This document shows, piece by piece, positions 16,167-25,086 of a stretch of 32,705 nucleotides of DNA. Each line of letters opens with the position of its first letter. Positions within the stretch are counted from its first letter, which is position 1. The stretch spans positions 1-32,705 of the forward strand of contig JAJEPU010000038.1 in the NCBI GenBank assembly GCA_020686985.1, in the 5' to 3' direction. The notes under the pieces were generated by a model that was given only the letters and a program-made list of their open reading frames with translations, searched no databases and was not told the origin of the DNA. A program made the translations under genes and the position numbers. The DNA comes from Brotaphodocola catenula (lineage in GTDB: Bacteria; Bacillota; Clostridia; Lachnospirales; Lachnospiraceae).

Positions 16167-19100
16167 CCTGATCGTCCTCCTTCCACTCGATGATGGAGCC
16201 CGGCACCATCACGTCAACGTTTCTCATGGATGTCATGGTTTCGAATGCCGGATCCTCCCGGAAGGTTCCGAACACTTTCATCAGGCGTTCTCCCGAAGCA
16301 TCCGGATTTTTCACCATGAACTTTCTGCCATAGCAGAAAATCTCCTCCGCATCTCTCGCCAGATCGTCCCATTTTTCCAGAATGTCCTCCATTTCCCTTT
16401 TAAGGTCAGCGGAGTCGTCCTTCATGTGAGGATTGATGCGGCGGTTGACATCAACACAACGTTTTACCATGTACCCGACGATATTATCAACTGTCTTTTT
16501 ATTGTCTTCCACGCGGAACTTTATTGCATCGGTTTCACCGGACAGCCCGCCCGCCGAAAGCCTTATGTAGGCAATCAGGACCGCATGAAGTGCCCTTTTC
16601 CGTGCAGGTGCCGAAAACGGGGTGGCGCCCGTCGGTTCCACGTGACGGTAGAAGGATTCGTGATACGGCCTGAACTGCTCATAATGAGATCTGTCGCGGC
16701 TCTTTCCTCCGTCATACATGGCAAACGCCACACCCGAATATTCACGTCCGACACGGCTGGATGCCTGGATGTATTCACTGGTGAGTTTCGGCTGTCCCAC
16801 CAGAAGCATTACGTTCAGCCGCGCAACGTCGATTCCGACGGAGATCATGTTTGTCGCCAGCAGGACATTGCACGGATACGGCGGCAGGTGGTTCTTCATG
16901 TTTTCCGTTGAATACTTATTCTTTTCCAGTTTGTCCAGTGTCTGGTTCAGCTGGGTGGTGGAAACACGGCTGGTCAGTTCGTCCGCGGTTCCGATTTTTC
17001 TCACTTCCGCGTTTGATTTCAAACGGTAACACATTCGCTTCATGAAGTCCTTGACGTCATCATCTACCATGGTGGCCGCCTTGCCAAGATCCTTCAGACT
17101 GTTGAAATAAGCGGTGAGCGTCCACAGTTTGTCCTTTACCTCGTCACTGGCATTCATATCTTTCGCTTTCTGCAGCATCGCGGCCATGGAGCGGATTTCC
17201 ATCATTGCCTTGGTCTTGCCCGATGGCATGAGTCCCACGTATTTTCTTCCGAAATTTTCCTTACCGTAATCAATCTTCTTTTCCCTTGCGAAGAAGGAAT
17301 CCTCCGCATCCAATGCCGGATGGGGGAACTGGCTGACATCCCGGTCGTAAAGAGCGGCGCACTGTTCCACCGCCCGGCGTATCGTCGCCGTTGACGCCAC
17401 GATTTTCGTCACGTTTCCTTTTCTGCGGCAAAGGGCATCCACAGCGCTCTCGTACAGACCGACCATGGTTCCGAGCGGGCCGGAAATCAGATGAAGCTCA
17501 TCCTGTATGATAAGCTCCGGTGCCCGGTTCCCGGAATTAAGCGCAAAGAAATTTCCGATCCGGTTCTCCCACGGAAGCATCGCGAATTTATCCACCGTTC
17601 CGAAAAGGAGCGTCGGCGGTTCGTTGTACAGTTCCTCGTCCACCACCTGAACTGGAAGCCGGTTCCCGAACGGGCATGCCTGCCTCGTGCAATAAAGGGC
17701 AAAGTGATTCCCTCCGTGCATCTTGTAGCCGAAAGCGCCGCGGATTTTTTTATCCCCGTCCCTTTCCGGTGTCATGCGGGTTCCGCACCATGGACATTTC
17801 AGGACCTGAAACTTATTGTACGTGTCCTTTGCATATTCCAGATTGTAGGAGGTTGCCTTGCGAAGTTTTTCCAGATTCTTTTTTGCCCCGTCATCAGTGT
17901 TCGGCGTGTGCTCCCCTCCGATCCACAGTCCTATGGTGATAGGAACCGTTCCGAGTGCGTAATGCCCGTACACGGGGTTTCTTGATTCGCAGTCCTTACG
18001 GATCAGTTCGCAGGCACATATAAGCGTCGAGGCTCTCGTAAACTGCTGCGCCGCAAGCAGTCTGAGCGTATACCGCATGATGACGGTCGTTCCTCCGTCC
18101 AGTCCGGGATACCGGAAACGCCGGTAAAAAATGGTCATTGCGGTCAGTCCCAGGTATGCTTCCGTTTTTCCGCCTCCGGTCGGAAACCAGATCAGATCCA
18201 CCAGGGAACGGTCGGCGCTGTCGTCATCAGTCACCGAGGCCACGTCCAGAAGCATGAACGCAAGCTGGAACGGTCTCCAGGCATACCGATCCTTTGAAAA
18301 GATTTCATCCGCCGTTCTGTAATCCATGTTCCTCAAAACATCCGACAGGACTTTTTCATCCGGATACGATGCCGGATATTCTCTTTGGACCGCAAGCTGA
18401 ACACGTTGCATGAACATGGCACGATTTGCAAGCTGAAACGCATCCCAAGCCATGTCGTCTTTTTCAAGAATGCGGATTCCATTCCTCATGCGTTCGCACG
18501 CTTCCCGACAGCCTTTCAGGTTCCTGTCCGCAGCCTTTGCAAAACGCGGTTCCAGTGCATGCGAACGAGCAACCAGATCATCGATCCATGCGGAATATGC
18601 ATCGACCAGAGTTTTCAGATCATGGATTTTCACACCCTTTTCCGTGGTGTCCAGATCGGAAAGATATTTCATGGACAGTGTCCGGCCGTTGACCCCGCAA
18701 TCATCCGGAAGTGCGAAATCCATGGACGGAACTTCAAACTCCGGGAAAAAGTCATTGCATATGAATCCCGTTCCGCTATCATCGATTTTCCAGTTGACCG
18801 CCGTTCCGAGTCCGGTTCCGTATACATGCTTGTTTCTGTACTGGAGTTCCAGGGATTGTTCTTCTGCATCAAGAAGATCGAAATTTGTGGTTCCGGAATA
18901 CTGCACAAACGAAAAACCATTATTTTCCGAATCCACCCGAAGCTCCGGTTGGAAAATGCAGTTGCTGCTCTGCGGCCGTTCCGTTTTGGCATTGACCACC
19001 ATAATTGTCAGGGCCGTGGTTCCATTTTCCATCTTCCTCCTGAGAGCCGTTATTTCCACAAGACCGTGATCCGGAATGTGCGATTCATTCACGTAATCCC

Positions 19101-19860
19101 CTTCACCGAAGACAATCTCGTAATTATTCAGTTCACGTGGTTCCCTGACATAACCGCCCTGAAGCTGATCGGCAAGTTTGTACAGATTGTCAATAAGCTG
19201 ATCCTCATCCGTGCCCAGCAGGTCACGTTCCTTCAGCTGACGGACCGCTTTCCGGTTGATTCCGCCTGTCAGTCTCAATGTTCTTTCTTCCCTGTCATAC
19301 TTGACGTAACAGTCAAATTCTTCCGGGACGCTCCAATCCCCCGGTTTCGAGGGTGTAAACGGAATCCGGCAGTCTTCCATGCGGGCATCCCTGTACGTGC
19401 CGTACTTTAAGGATATCCTGACACGGTCGGTATTTCCCTGGACAAAAAACGTGATTCCGAAAGAGGACGGCATGTTCTGGGCCGCCAGACTGACTTCCTC
19501 GTCCAGATTGTCTTCCGAATCCGGGTCATCATCGGTCTCATCTTCTGTTTTTTTATCCTTTTCCGTTACCGTGATGTCCTTTCCGATATAATCGGACGCA
19601 TCAAAGTCAACTGTGTCAGCCTGTTCCACGTCTTTCTTTTCGTCTTCCGAGACGGCGCGGTCCACGTCGTTTCCGTCCGCCTGCATTTTGTTTTCCTTCG
19701 GAAAAAGAATTCCGATGGAATACCTTTTTTCCGGAACGGTCGTGATCAGTTCATGTTCCGCATCCGGGACGGATACTTCCGATCCGGGACCGAGAAGTTC
19801 CGCTTTTACCAGGGCGATGAATTCGTCCCTGGCCTTAATCATTTCAGACTTAATTCCCAT
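16156..19860 (-). CDS. drmA: DISARM helicase DrmA
   Basis: The 1234-aa protein is a superfamily 2 helicase. Walker A is PTGGGKT (560-566) in DLIWFPTGGGKTEAYLG, the typical DrmA form. The Walker B block is QDELHLI (about 780). STATIRR is motif III, and the helicase C-terminal domain has LLATNMISVGIDVARLN and QASSRVGRE (about 1000-1040). CPWCGTRM (about 687) is a possible zinc ribbon inserted in the core. The N-terminal 550 residues include a very acidic linker (about 65-125). DrmA is the DNA-translocating core of DISARM. The gene starts two bases after the drmE-like stop and overlaps drmB. Confidence 0.93.
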   Translation of the reverse strand: MGIKSEMIKARDEFIALVKAELLGPGSEVSVPDAEHELITTVPEKRYSIGILFPKENKMQADGNDVDRAVSEDEKKDVEQADTVDFDASDYIGKDITVTEKDKKTEDETDDDPDSEDNLDEEVSLAAQNMPSSFGITFFVQGNTDRVRISLKYGTYRDARMEDCRIPFTPSKPGDWSVPEEFDCYVKYDREERTLRLTGGINRKAVRQLKERDLLGTDEDQLIDNLYKLADQLQGGYVREPRELNNYEIVFGEGDYVNESHIPDHGLVEITALRRKMENGTTALTIMVVNAKTERPQSSNCIFQPELRVDSENNGFSFVQYSGTTNFDLLDAEEQSLELQYRNKHVYGTGLGTAVNWKIDDSGTGFICNDFFPEFEVPSMDFALPDDCGVNGRTLSMKYLSDLDTTEKGVKIHDLKTLVDAYSAWIDDLVARSHALEPRFAKAADRNLKGCREACERMRNGIRILEKDDMAWDAFQLANRAMFMQRVQLAVQREYPASYPDEKVLSDVLRNMDYRTADEIFSKDRYAWRPFQLAFMLLDVASVTDDDSADRSLVDLIWFPTGGGKTEAYLGLTAMTIFYRRFRYPGLDGGTTVIMRYTLRLLAAQQFTRASTLICACELIRKDCESRNPVYGHYALGTVPITIGLWIGGEHTPNTDDGAKKNLEKLRKATSYNLEYAKDTYNKFQVLKCPWCGTRMTPERDGDKKIRGAFGYKMHGGNHFALYCTRQACPFGNRLPVQVVDEELYNEPPTLLFGTVDKFAMLPWENRIGNFFALNSGNRAPELIIQDELHLISGPLGTMVGLYESAVDALCRRKGNVTKIVASTATIRRAVEQCAALYDRDVSQFPHPALDAEDSFFAREKKIDYGKENFGRKYVGLMPSGKTKAMMEIRSMAAMLQKAKDMNASDEVKDKLWTLTAYFNSLKDLGKAATMVDDDVKDFMKRMCYRLKSNAEVRKIGTADELTSRVSTTQLNQTLDKLEKNKYSTENMKNHLPPYPCNVLLATNMISVGIDVARLNVMLLVGQPKLTSEYIQASSRVGREYSGVAFAMYDGGKSRDRSHYEQFRPYHESFYRHVEPTGATPFSAPARKRALHAVLIAYIRLSAGGLSGETDAIKFRVEDNKKTVDNIVGYMVKRCVDVNRRINPHMKDDSADLKREMEDILEKWDDLARDAEEIFCYGRKFMVKNPDASGERLMKVFGTFREDPAFETMTSMRNVDVMVPGSIIEWKEDDQDDR

Positions 19861-19862
19861 GT

Positions 19863-22457
19863 TTACAATCCCCCGTCAAGATCCAATGGCCGGTTTGTCA
19901 TGTAAGCCGGCACCGATCTGTTATCCTTTATTATCGTTTCTATTCTGAGAACCGCCGCAAGGGTTCCAAGACGTTCCCGTATTTCAAGCGGAATGATTCC
20001 GTCGGGTGCCTCCTGTCCTTCCAGGAATTTAATAATGGCCGTTCCCAGTTCCCTCAGAATGTCTTTCCGCACCCTTCTGATTCTTCTGCATGCCTCGAAA
20101 TACTCAGCCGCATGATCGAACATGTCCGTGTCATTCGTCAAAAGGGCAATCTGTTCCAAGGATTCCACTGACTGCGGTGCCACGATATGTGCATCCTCAT
20201 CAATCCAGTTCATCACGGTGTTTTTCTGAACCCGGACACCGTTCCCTTTCATTTCATCGGCAAGCTGCCTTGGAGAATGACCGGTTTTTTTCATGTGTTC
20301 CAGAAGATCGTTCTTCCATCTGCGGGATATTTCATAATCCTTCACGGTTCCGTCGGCTATCCGACCGCCGTCGATCAGTTCCTGTAAAATATAATCGACA
20401 ATATCCCTCGTATCTTCATCCCGGTTAAGGAAGATCATCCGATCCCCGGTTTTCAGATCATCCGCCTTTTTCTTTTCGGCTTCTCCCTTTTCATCGTTCA
20501 GTACGTATGCTTCATAATGTTTGGAAAGCATGGCTCCTTCCCCGTCCTCAAACCGGACAAGCACGGAAACATCCACGGGAGGAACCGTGTTGTTCTCTCC
20601 TTCCTGGCGCAAGGCCGCGTCGAACTTTTTCGTGACGATTTCTTCCGTGTAGGATGTAATTTTCTCATCCACATTCTCGATTTCATCCACATCCGTGACG
20701 GAAACATTTTCTTCGATTTCATCATTACCGTCATCAGCCGTGCACTGACGTTCATTAAACAGCCGCTCCGTCACGCGGCTCCGTTTCTCCCTTGCGTGGA
20801 ACATGACGGCTTCCGCCTCGTACAGAAGCACCGTGATTTCCGCAGATGACATGCAGCGAAAAATGTCAAAATGTTTTCCAATCAGATTCCCGACAACCAG
20901 AATGCGGTCATATGCATGGGTTCCGTCAAAACGGGCCATCGTCACGATTTCAATGCCGGATGTTTCCGGGTCAAGTTCGGGCAGCACGTAATTCCATATG
21001 ATGTCGGCATAATACGCCTTCGGAACCACCACGGCAATCCAGTGTCCGTGATTTTCTTGAATATATTCCTTCAGGAAACGGCGTTTTGGTGAATCGTCGT
21101 ATCCCGCATAGTATGCGGTCTCCAGTGAGTCCGCAATTTTCTCCGCGGCTTGTGTCAGGTTGGCCGGTAATGCCTTCAGTTTTTCTTCCAGTTCTTCCAG
21201 GCGAACATGCGGCTGCCCCACTTCCCTGCGGATTTTTTCTTCCTTAACGGCATCCTCCATTTCCCTGACGGAAAACGGTGCCGTCATGAACAGGTTCATG
21301 AGAGAATATGCATTGGGAATTATGTACGCTCTTTCATCCTCGTCCAGTTCATCCATTCTGACATATCCGACGGCTTTTTTGAAATCCCGGTATGCCTTCC
21401 AGTCCGTTTCACCGTGCAGAATCACCTTATGAATTTCGCGGTCCATCATCGCATCTGCCTGACGTTGCAGTTCGACGGTCAAATCATTTCCGTTTACCGA
21501 AGGCAGGGTATGCTCCAGAAGGAAATCCTTCGTGCAGGCAAACACTCCCGCTTCTCCGTATTCCTTTATCAGTTCTTCCGCACAGGACAGATCCATGCCG
21601 CCGGACACGACCGAAAAACCGATGGATTCCCTGGTCATGACCTGCCCAAGTTCCGTGATTCCTCTTTCGATCAGGCCGTTCCCGCATACAAACATTCCGA
21701 GATACTCATTTCCGTCCGATTCCCATGTCATGTCCAGACCGACGGATATTTTTGACGCGAATTTTATCATTGCTTCGTTCTTCCCGGCATTGCCGCCGTA
21801 CGGATACTCGTTTCCTTCCGTAAAATACGATGCGGTCACCAGATCCTGAAGACGTATTTTCAGATTTCCCGCCTGCAGAACCAGACCGTCCATGCAGCGG
21901 TTTGCCCGCTGACGGTCCATGACGATAATGACGGAAGCATCCGTCACGGAGGGGATGTCCTTTTTATCGCATTCAAGCAGCGTCGCCAGGAATTCTTCCC
22001 GGACACGGTTCCCGCGTCGGATTCCGCGCCCGTCATAGCGCTCCGACTGACCGTAATACGGCGTGATGCGTGCCCAGCTTTTTCTTCCTATCCTTGCCGT
22101 GCCGCCTCCGTAACGGATACTTACCCGTTCCATACCGTCCTCGTCCGTATTCAGGCCGATAAATTTCGCTCTTTTACGATCATAAAGGACTTTATCCCCC
22201 GGTCTGAGATTCCTGATGATGGATTCAACATCCTTTTCATTTCCGGCTATTACGGTCAGGGCCGCCCATGCAACCGCAATTGCGTCAAAACACGGTGAAG
22301 CCAGATGCAGCACGATGCTTCCGTTGTTTTCCTCCCTTCCGGCTTCATCAGCCAGAAAATCCATGAACGACTGCAGGAGCAGTTCTCCGGAAATGAGCTG
22401 ATCCTCAAAATAAACGTCGCATTTTTTCATAATCTTTTTCAGATACTCAACTTCCAC
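19863..22457 (-). CDS. drmE: DrmE-like protein of class 2 DISARM
   Basis: The 864-aa protein has few diagnostic motifs. I call it DrmE from its place directly upstream of drmA and downstream of a C5 methylase, as in class 2 DISARM, and its similar size. Visible parts are an N-terminal helical region, a basic beta-rich segment (about 90-150, GDKVLYDRKRAKFIGL), a Rossmann-like core (about 470-560, HWIAVVVPKAYYADIIW and DRILVVGNLIGKHFD), an acidic linker (about 580-620), and near the C-terminus a helix-turn-helix-like stretch (about 705-755, SPRQLADEMK...NTVMNWIDE). Its biochemical role is unknown in any DISARM system. It lies 19 bp after the methylase gene. Confidence 0.7.
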   Translation of the reverse strand: MEVEYLKKIMKKCDVYFEDQLISGELLLQSFMDFLADEAGREENNGSIVLHLASPCFDAIAVAWAALTVIAGNEKDVESIIRNLRPGDKVLYDRKRAKFIGLNTDEDGMERVSIRYGGGTARIGRKSWARITPYYGQSERYDGRGIRRGNRVREEFLATLLECDKKDIPSVTDASVIIVMDRQRANRCMDGLVLQAGNLKIRLQDLVTASYFTEGNEYPYGGNAGKNEAMIKFASKISVGLDMTWESDGNEYLGMFVCGNGLIERGITELGQVMTRESIGFSVVSGGMDLSCAEELIKEYGEAGVFACTKDFLLEHTLPSVNGNDLTVELQRQADAMMDREIHKVILHGETDWKAYRDFKKAVGYVRMDELDEDERAYIIPNAYSLMNLFMTAPFSVREMEDAVKEEKIRREVGQPHVRLEELEEKLKALPANLTQAAEKIADSLETAYYAGYDDSPKRRFLKEYIQENHGHWIAVVVPKAYYADIIWNYVLPELDPETSGIEIVTMARFDGTHAYDRILVVGNLIGKHFDIFRCMSSAEITVLLYEAEAVMFHAREKRSRVTERLFNERQCTADDGNDEIEENVSVTDVDEIENVDEKITSYTEEIVTKKFDAALRQEGENNTVPPVDVSVLVRFEDGEGAMLSKHYEAYVLNDEKGEAEKKKADDLKTGDRMIFLNRDEDTRDIVDYILQELIDGGRIADGTVKDYEISRRWKNDLLEHMKKTGHSPRQLADEMKGNGVRVQKNTVMNWIDEDAHIVAPQSVESLEQIALLTNDTDMFDHAAEYFEACRRIRRVRKDILRELGTAIIKFLEGQEAPDGIIPLEIRERLGTLAAVLRIETIIKDNRSVPAYMTNRPLDLDGGL

Positions 22458-22476
22458 CGGACTCCCTCCTTTCGCG

Positions 22477-23889
22477 TTACATTTCAGCCGAAAATTTTTT
22501 CTTTTCCGCCCTCAGTTTATAGCCGTCACTGTCAAATTCCACGCATTTTGCGCGTTCCAGTCTGTGCAGATAATTATAGGCGGTGACGTTGGACTGTCCG
22601 AGCGCCGTTCCGATGTCCTCCGCACGAAAACCGTTGCTCAGTCCGATTTCCGAAACAAGCCGACAGCATTTTTCAACCGTCTTCGGCTTCTCATTCTTCA
22701 GCAATTTCCGAATATCGTTCTGCACCTTGAGCAGTGCCCCGGGAATTTTATAATGCTCCCTTTCCTCTTCCGAAAATTCCGCTTCCATCCGTGTCACACA
22801 GTCTTTTATGAACAGCGCCATCTCCTCAATGAGAGGTATCGAAACGGAATTGCCGAACTGCTTGAATTTCTGCTGATTCGACATTTTTTCCGGGAATGAA
22901 AAAGTCTCCTTCCCATTCCCGTCAAGAAACGCATAGCCGATAAATCCCTGAAGGCGTCCCCATTCTTCCGGGGTCATGGTTCGGATGCATTTTTCGTTTA
23001 TGGGGGTCTTCTTTCCCTTCACATCCGTTCCGGCAATATCGCGACCGTTGACCGGATCATAAATCAGATTTCTTTCCTTGCCGGAACCTCCGGTTGCAAG
23101 AATGGTATGCGCAAGCGGTCTTGTAATGGAAGCATCATTGACAACCCGATAACCGAATCCGTTTCCGTTGCTTTTCTGCCTGGCCCGATGCTTTTCCAGC
23201 GTTTCCAGAAGACCGGATGAAAGGAAAAATTTCTCCGAAACCTCGGTATCCAGAATGTCCAAAACCGAATGGAATATTTCTTTCCGTCCTTCGGTCGGAG
23301 TTTCCTTAGGCAAAACATCCAGATGTTTTCCGAAATAATCTCTGCTGAATGCTACCATGTACACTCTCGGCCGGTTCTGCGGAAGCCCGAAATTCTTCGT
23401 GTTTCTTATGAAAGACTTTTTATCAAATGTCAGTTCGCCCTTTTCATCCCTTTCCACACCGATGACATGGTAGTTCAGCTCATTTTCCAGGGTATTTAGG
23501 ATGATCCTGAAAGTCTCTCCTTTGTTATGACTTACCAGGTTTTCCACGTTTTCCAGAAACACGACCTTCGGCATCGTACGGTCGATGATTTCCGCTATGT
23601 CGAAAAATATGGTTCCCTTCGTGACATCACGGAATCCTTTTCGGAGACCGACTTTGCTGAATGCCTGGCACGGAAACCCCGCAAGCAGCACGTCATACTC
23701 CGTCCGCGTTACCAGCTCCTTGAATGCTTCATCCGTCACATCGTGTCTGGGATCATCACCGAACAGATGCTGGTACGTCCTGCACGCATATTCATCTTTC
23801 TCCGCAGAAAGCACGTTCTCGAAGTCTCCGGCCAGTTCAAATCCCCTCCTGATTCCTCCGATTCCACAGCACAAATCAATTGTTTTCAT
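22477..23889 (-). CDS. drmMII: DNA (cytosine-5-)-methyltransferase of the DISARM operon, with a C-terminal winged-helix-like extension
   Basis: The 470-aa protein has the C5 methylase motifs in order: DLCCGIGG (5-12), GFPCQAFS (71-78, catalytic C74), FLENVENL (111-118), QNRPRV (171-176) and QFGNSVSIPLI near 365. In class 2 DISARM this enzyme marks self DNA. The core normally ends soon after motif X, but here about 95 further residues follow. They include two helical blocks and a winged-helix-like pattern (IGLSNGFRAEDIGTALGQ, then NVTAYNYLHRLERAKCVE), so the enzyme may also bind its own promoter. It heads the operon with GAGGGAATGGGATC before the ATG. The target sequence cannot be read from the protein. 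Confidence 0.88.
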   Translation of the reverse strand: MKTIDLCCGIGGIRRGFELAGDFENVLSAEKDEYACRTYQHLFGDDPRHDVTDEAFKELVTRTEYDVLLAGFPCQAFSKVGLRKGFRDVTKGTIFFDIAEIIDRTMPKVVFLENVENLVSHNKGETFRIILNTLENELNYHVIGVERDEKGELTFDKKSFIRNTKNFGLPQNRPRVYMVAFSRDYFGKHLDVLPKETPTEGRKEIFHSVLDILDTEVSEKFFLSSGLLETLEKHRARQKSNGNGFGYRVVNDASITRPLAHTILATGGSGKERNLIYDPVNGRDIAGTDVKGKKTPINEKCIRTMTPEEWGRLQGFIGYAFLDGNGKETFSFPEKMSNQQKFKQFGNSVSIPLIEEMALFIKDCVTRMEAEFSEEEREHYKIPGALLKVQNDIRKLLKNEKPKTVEKCCRLVSEIGLSNGFRAEDIGTALGQSNVTAYNYLHRLERAKCVEFDSDGYKLRAEKKKFSAEM

Positions 23890-23996
23890 GATCCCATTCC
23901 CTCATTTTCCTCATTTTTCGGGCTTCTTAATCCAAACCGATTCCGCGGTTTTATCCGGCCCGTTTCACTCGCATAAAAAATATTATATTTCCTTTA

Positions 23997-24005
23997 AGTA
24001 TATCA
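23997..24005 (-). promoter_or_regulatory. Extended -10 promoter candidate for the DISARM-like operon
   Basis: On the minus strand TGA-TATACT (plus 23997-24005) forms an extended -10 about 110 bp upstream of the methylase ATG; no good -35 is seen. The surrounding non-coding stretch (23890-24228) is AT-rich and also holds a second possible -10 (TATAAT, plus 23982-23987) and the terminator of the upstream operon. No gene is seen in it. Confidence 0.5.
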
Positions 24006-24181
24006 CAGAATCCGCTTAAAACCGTCATGTATTTCGCAATCTTAGCTAAAATTTCCCATATTTTGCATTTTTATACAAAATATCCGTATCACATCGTACT
24101 GACGGATGAATGTGACGGGAGTTTTTTCATGCGGATTTTCAATATAATTATGGGAAGAAAACATGAATTATCAGTTTTGGG

Positions 24182-24213
24182 CAAAAAAGAAGGACAAGGA
24201 TTTCTCCCTGTCC
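24182..24213 (-). terminator. Intrinsic terminator of the restriction-modification operon
   Basis: On the minus strand GGACAGGGA (plus 24205-24213) pairs with TCCTTGTCC (plus 24192-24200), 9 bp with one G-U, around a GAAA loop. TTCTTTTTTG follows. It lies 16 bp after the restriction gene's stop and separates it from the DISARM-like operon. Confidence 0.85.
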
Positions 24214-24228
24214 TGAATATTCTTTGCT

Positions 24229-25086
24229 TTATACCGATAAGTCCAGCGGTAAATCGCTGATGTCCTTCAGTCTCTTTCCTTCTATCAATGCGTTCAGCAT
24301 CTCAATGGAATCCTCAGCCCCGGTATCTTTTACGGCTTTCACCAGTTCATACAGTGCAAAATGGTACATACAGTCAATGTCACCGGTTCCCAATGCCAAT
24401 GAAGCAAGTCTGCTCGGCAGCGGCTCCCCGGTTACCACCACGATATGAGGCAGATGTCCCTTTCTGTTCCGGATCAGATTCAATGCTTCCGTTCTGCTGT
24501 TCTGGGCACGGTCACTTCTCATTGTCCATTTGGCTGAAATGGATGCATGCAGGATCGGCAATCCTCCGTTTTTTGCCCTGATATCCGTCTGCATGGCAAC
24601 CGAATCATCAACGATCACAACCTGGCTGTTCAGTTCTTCATCCGTAAGCGGTTCCCGATATACAACCACATCCGGCGCAACCATGTAATCGTTTCCCATG
24701 CTTGCGGCCAGCTTTGAATCAACAGCCAAAAGCTGTGCCAGATAATCCAAATGCTCATACTGACAGAAACTGCTTGTTTTTATCGCATTTCGGTTTCCCA
24801 GTTTCACGATGTGCCATTTCCCCGGGCGGACGTTCTGAAGTTTCGGGAATGTCGCCGCCAGGAATTCCATGTTTATCTGCTCAAACTTGGCTCCCGAAGT
24901 TTGTCCCAGGGCTTTTTCATGTACCTCAGCCATAAGCTGATCCGCGATTCCCTTTGCAATCTCCTTCGACAGCCTGGATGAGGAATCCGCATTGCTCGGA
25001 ATCCCGTTTTTGTCAACCGTCAGCACGCCGCCGTCAAGCAGCATCCGATGATAGTGTTTTCTTTCCTCAGTCAGTAACGCTTCCAC
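24229..25086 (-). CDS. NgoMIV-type Type II restriction endonuclease (predicted GCCGGC)
   Basis: The 285-aa protein starts at GTG 25086 with AAGGAGGATATTGGAAG upstream. It shows the Cfr10I/Bse634I/NgoMIV signature exactly: P138-D139, 46 residues, K186, 13 residues, E200. The block after the Lys reads WTMRSDRAQN, and R190, D192 and R193 occupy the positions that read the CCGG core in NgoMIV. E69 (in KFEQINMEF) fits the remaining metal ligand. From memory these fall one residue short of the published NgoMIV numbering (140, 187, 191, 193, 194, 201). The gene overlaps its C5 methylase by 20 bp. Target GCCGGC is inferred from family and neighbouring methylase; a related NCCGGN specificity is possible. 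Confidence 0.88.
   Translation of the reverse strand: MEALLTEERKHYHRMLLDGGVLTVDKNGIPSNADSSSRLSKEIAKGIADQLMAEVHEKALGQTSGAKFEQINMEFLAATFPKLQNVRPGKWHIVKLGNRNAIKTSSFCQYEHLDYLAQLLAVDSKLAASMGNDYMVAPDVVVYREPLTDEELNSQVVIVDDSVAMQTDIRAKNGGLPILHASISAKWTMRSDRAQNSRTEALNLIRNRKGHLPHIVVVTGEPLPSRLASLALGTGDIDCMYHFALYELVKAVKDTGAEDSIEMLNALIEGKRLKDISDLPLDLSV

Noticed and set aside
18385-19410. Long plus-strand open frame of 341 codons
   Set aside because: It is antisense to drmA, has no ribosome binding site and no domain-like sequence; similar long plus-strand frames at 5202-6047, 12770-13501, 13077-13778 and 16045-16911 are also shadows of minus-strand genes.
11621-23889. BREX or Druantia system
   Set aside because: No PglX, BrxC, PglZ or Druantia-type gene is present; the DrmA and DrmB motifs are specific for DISARM.
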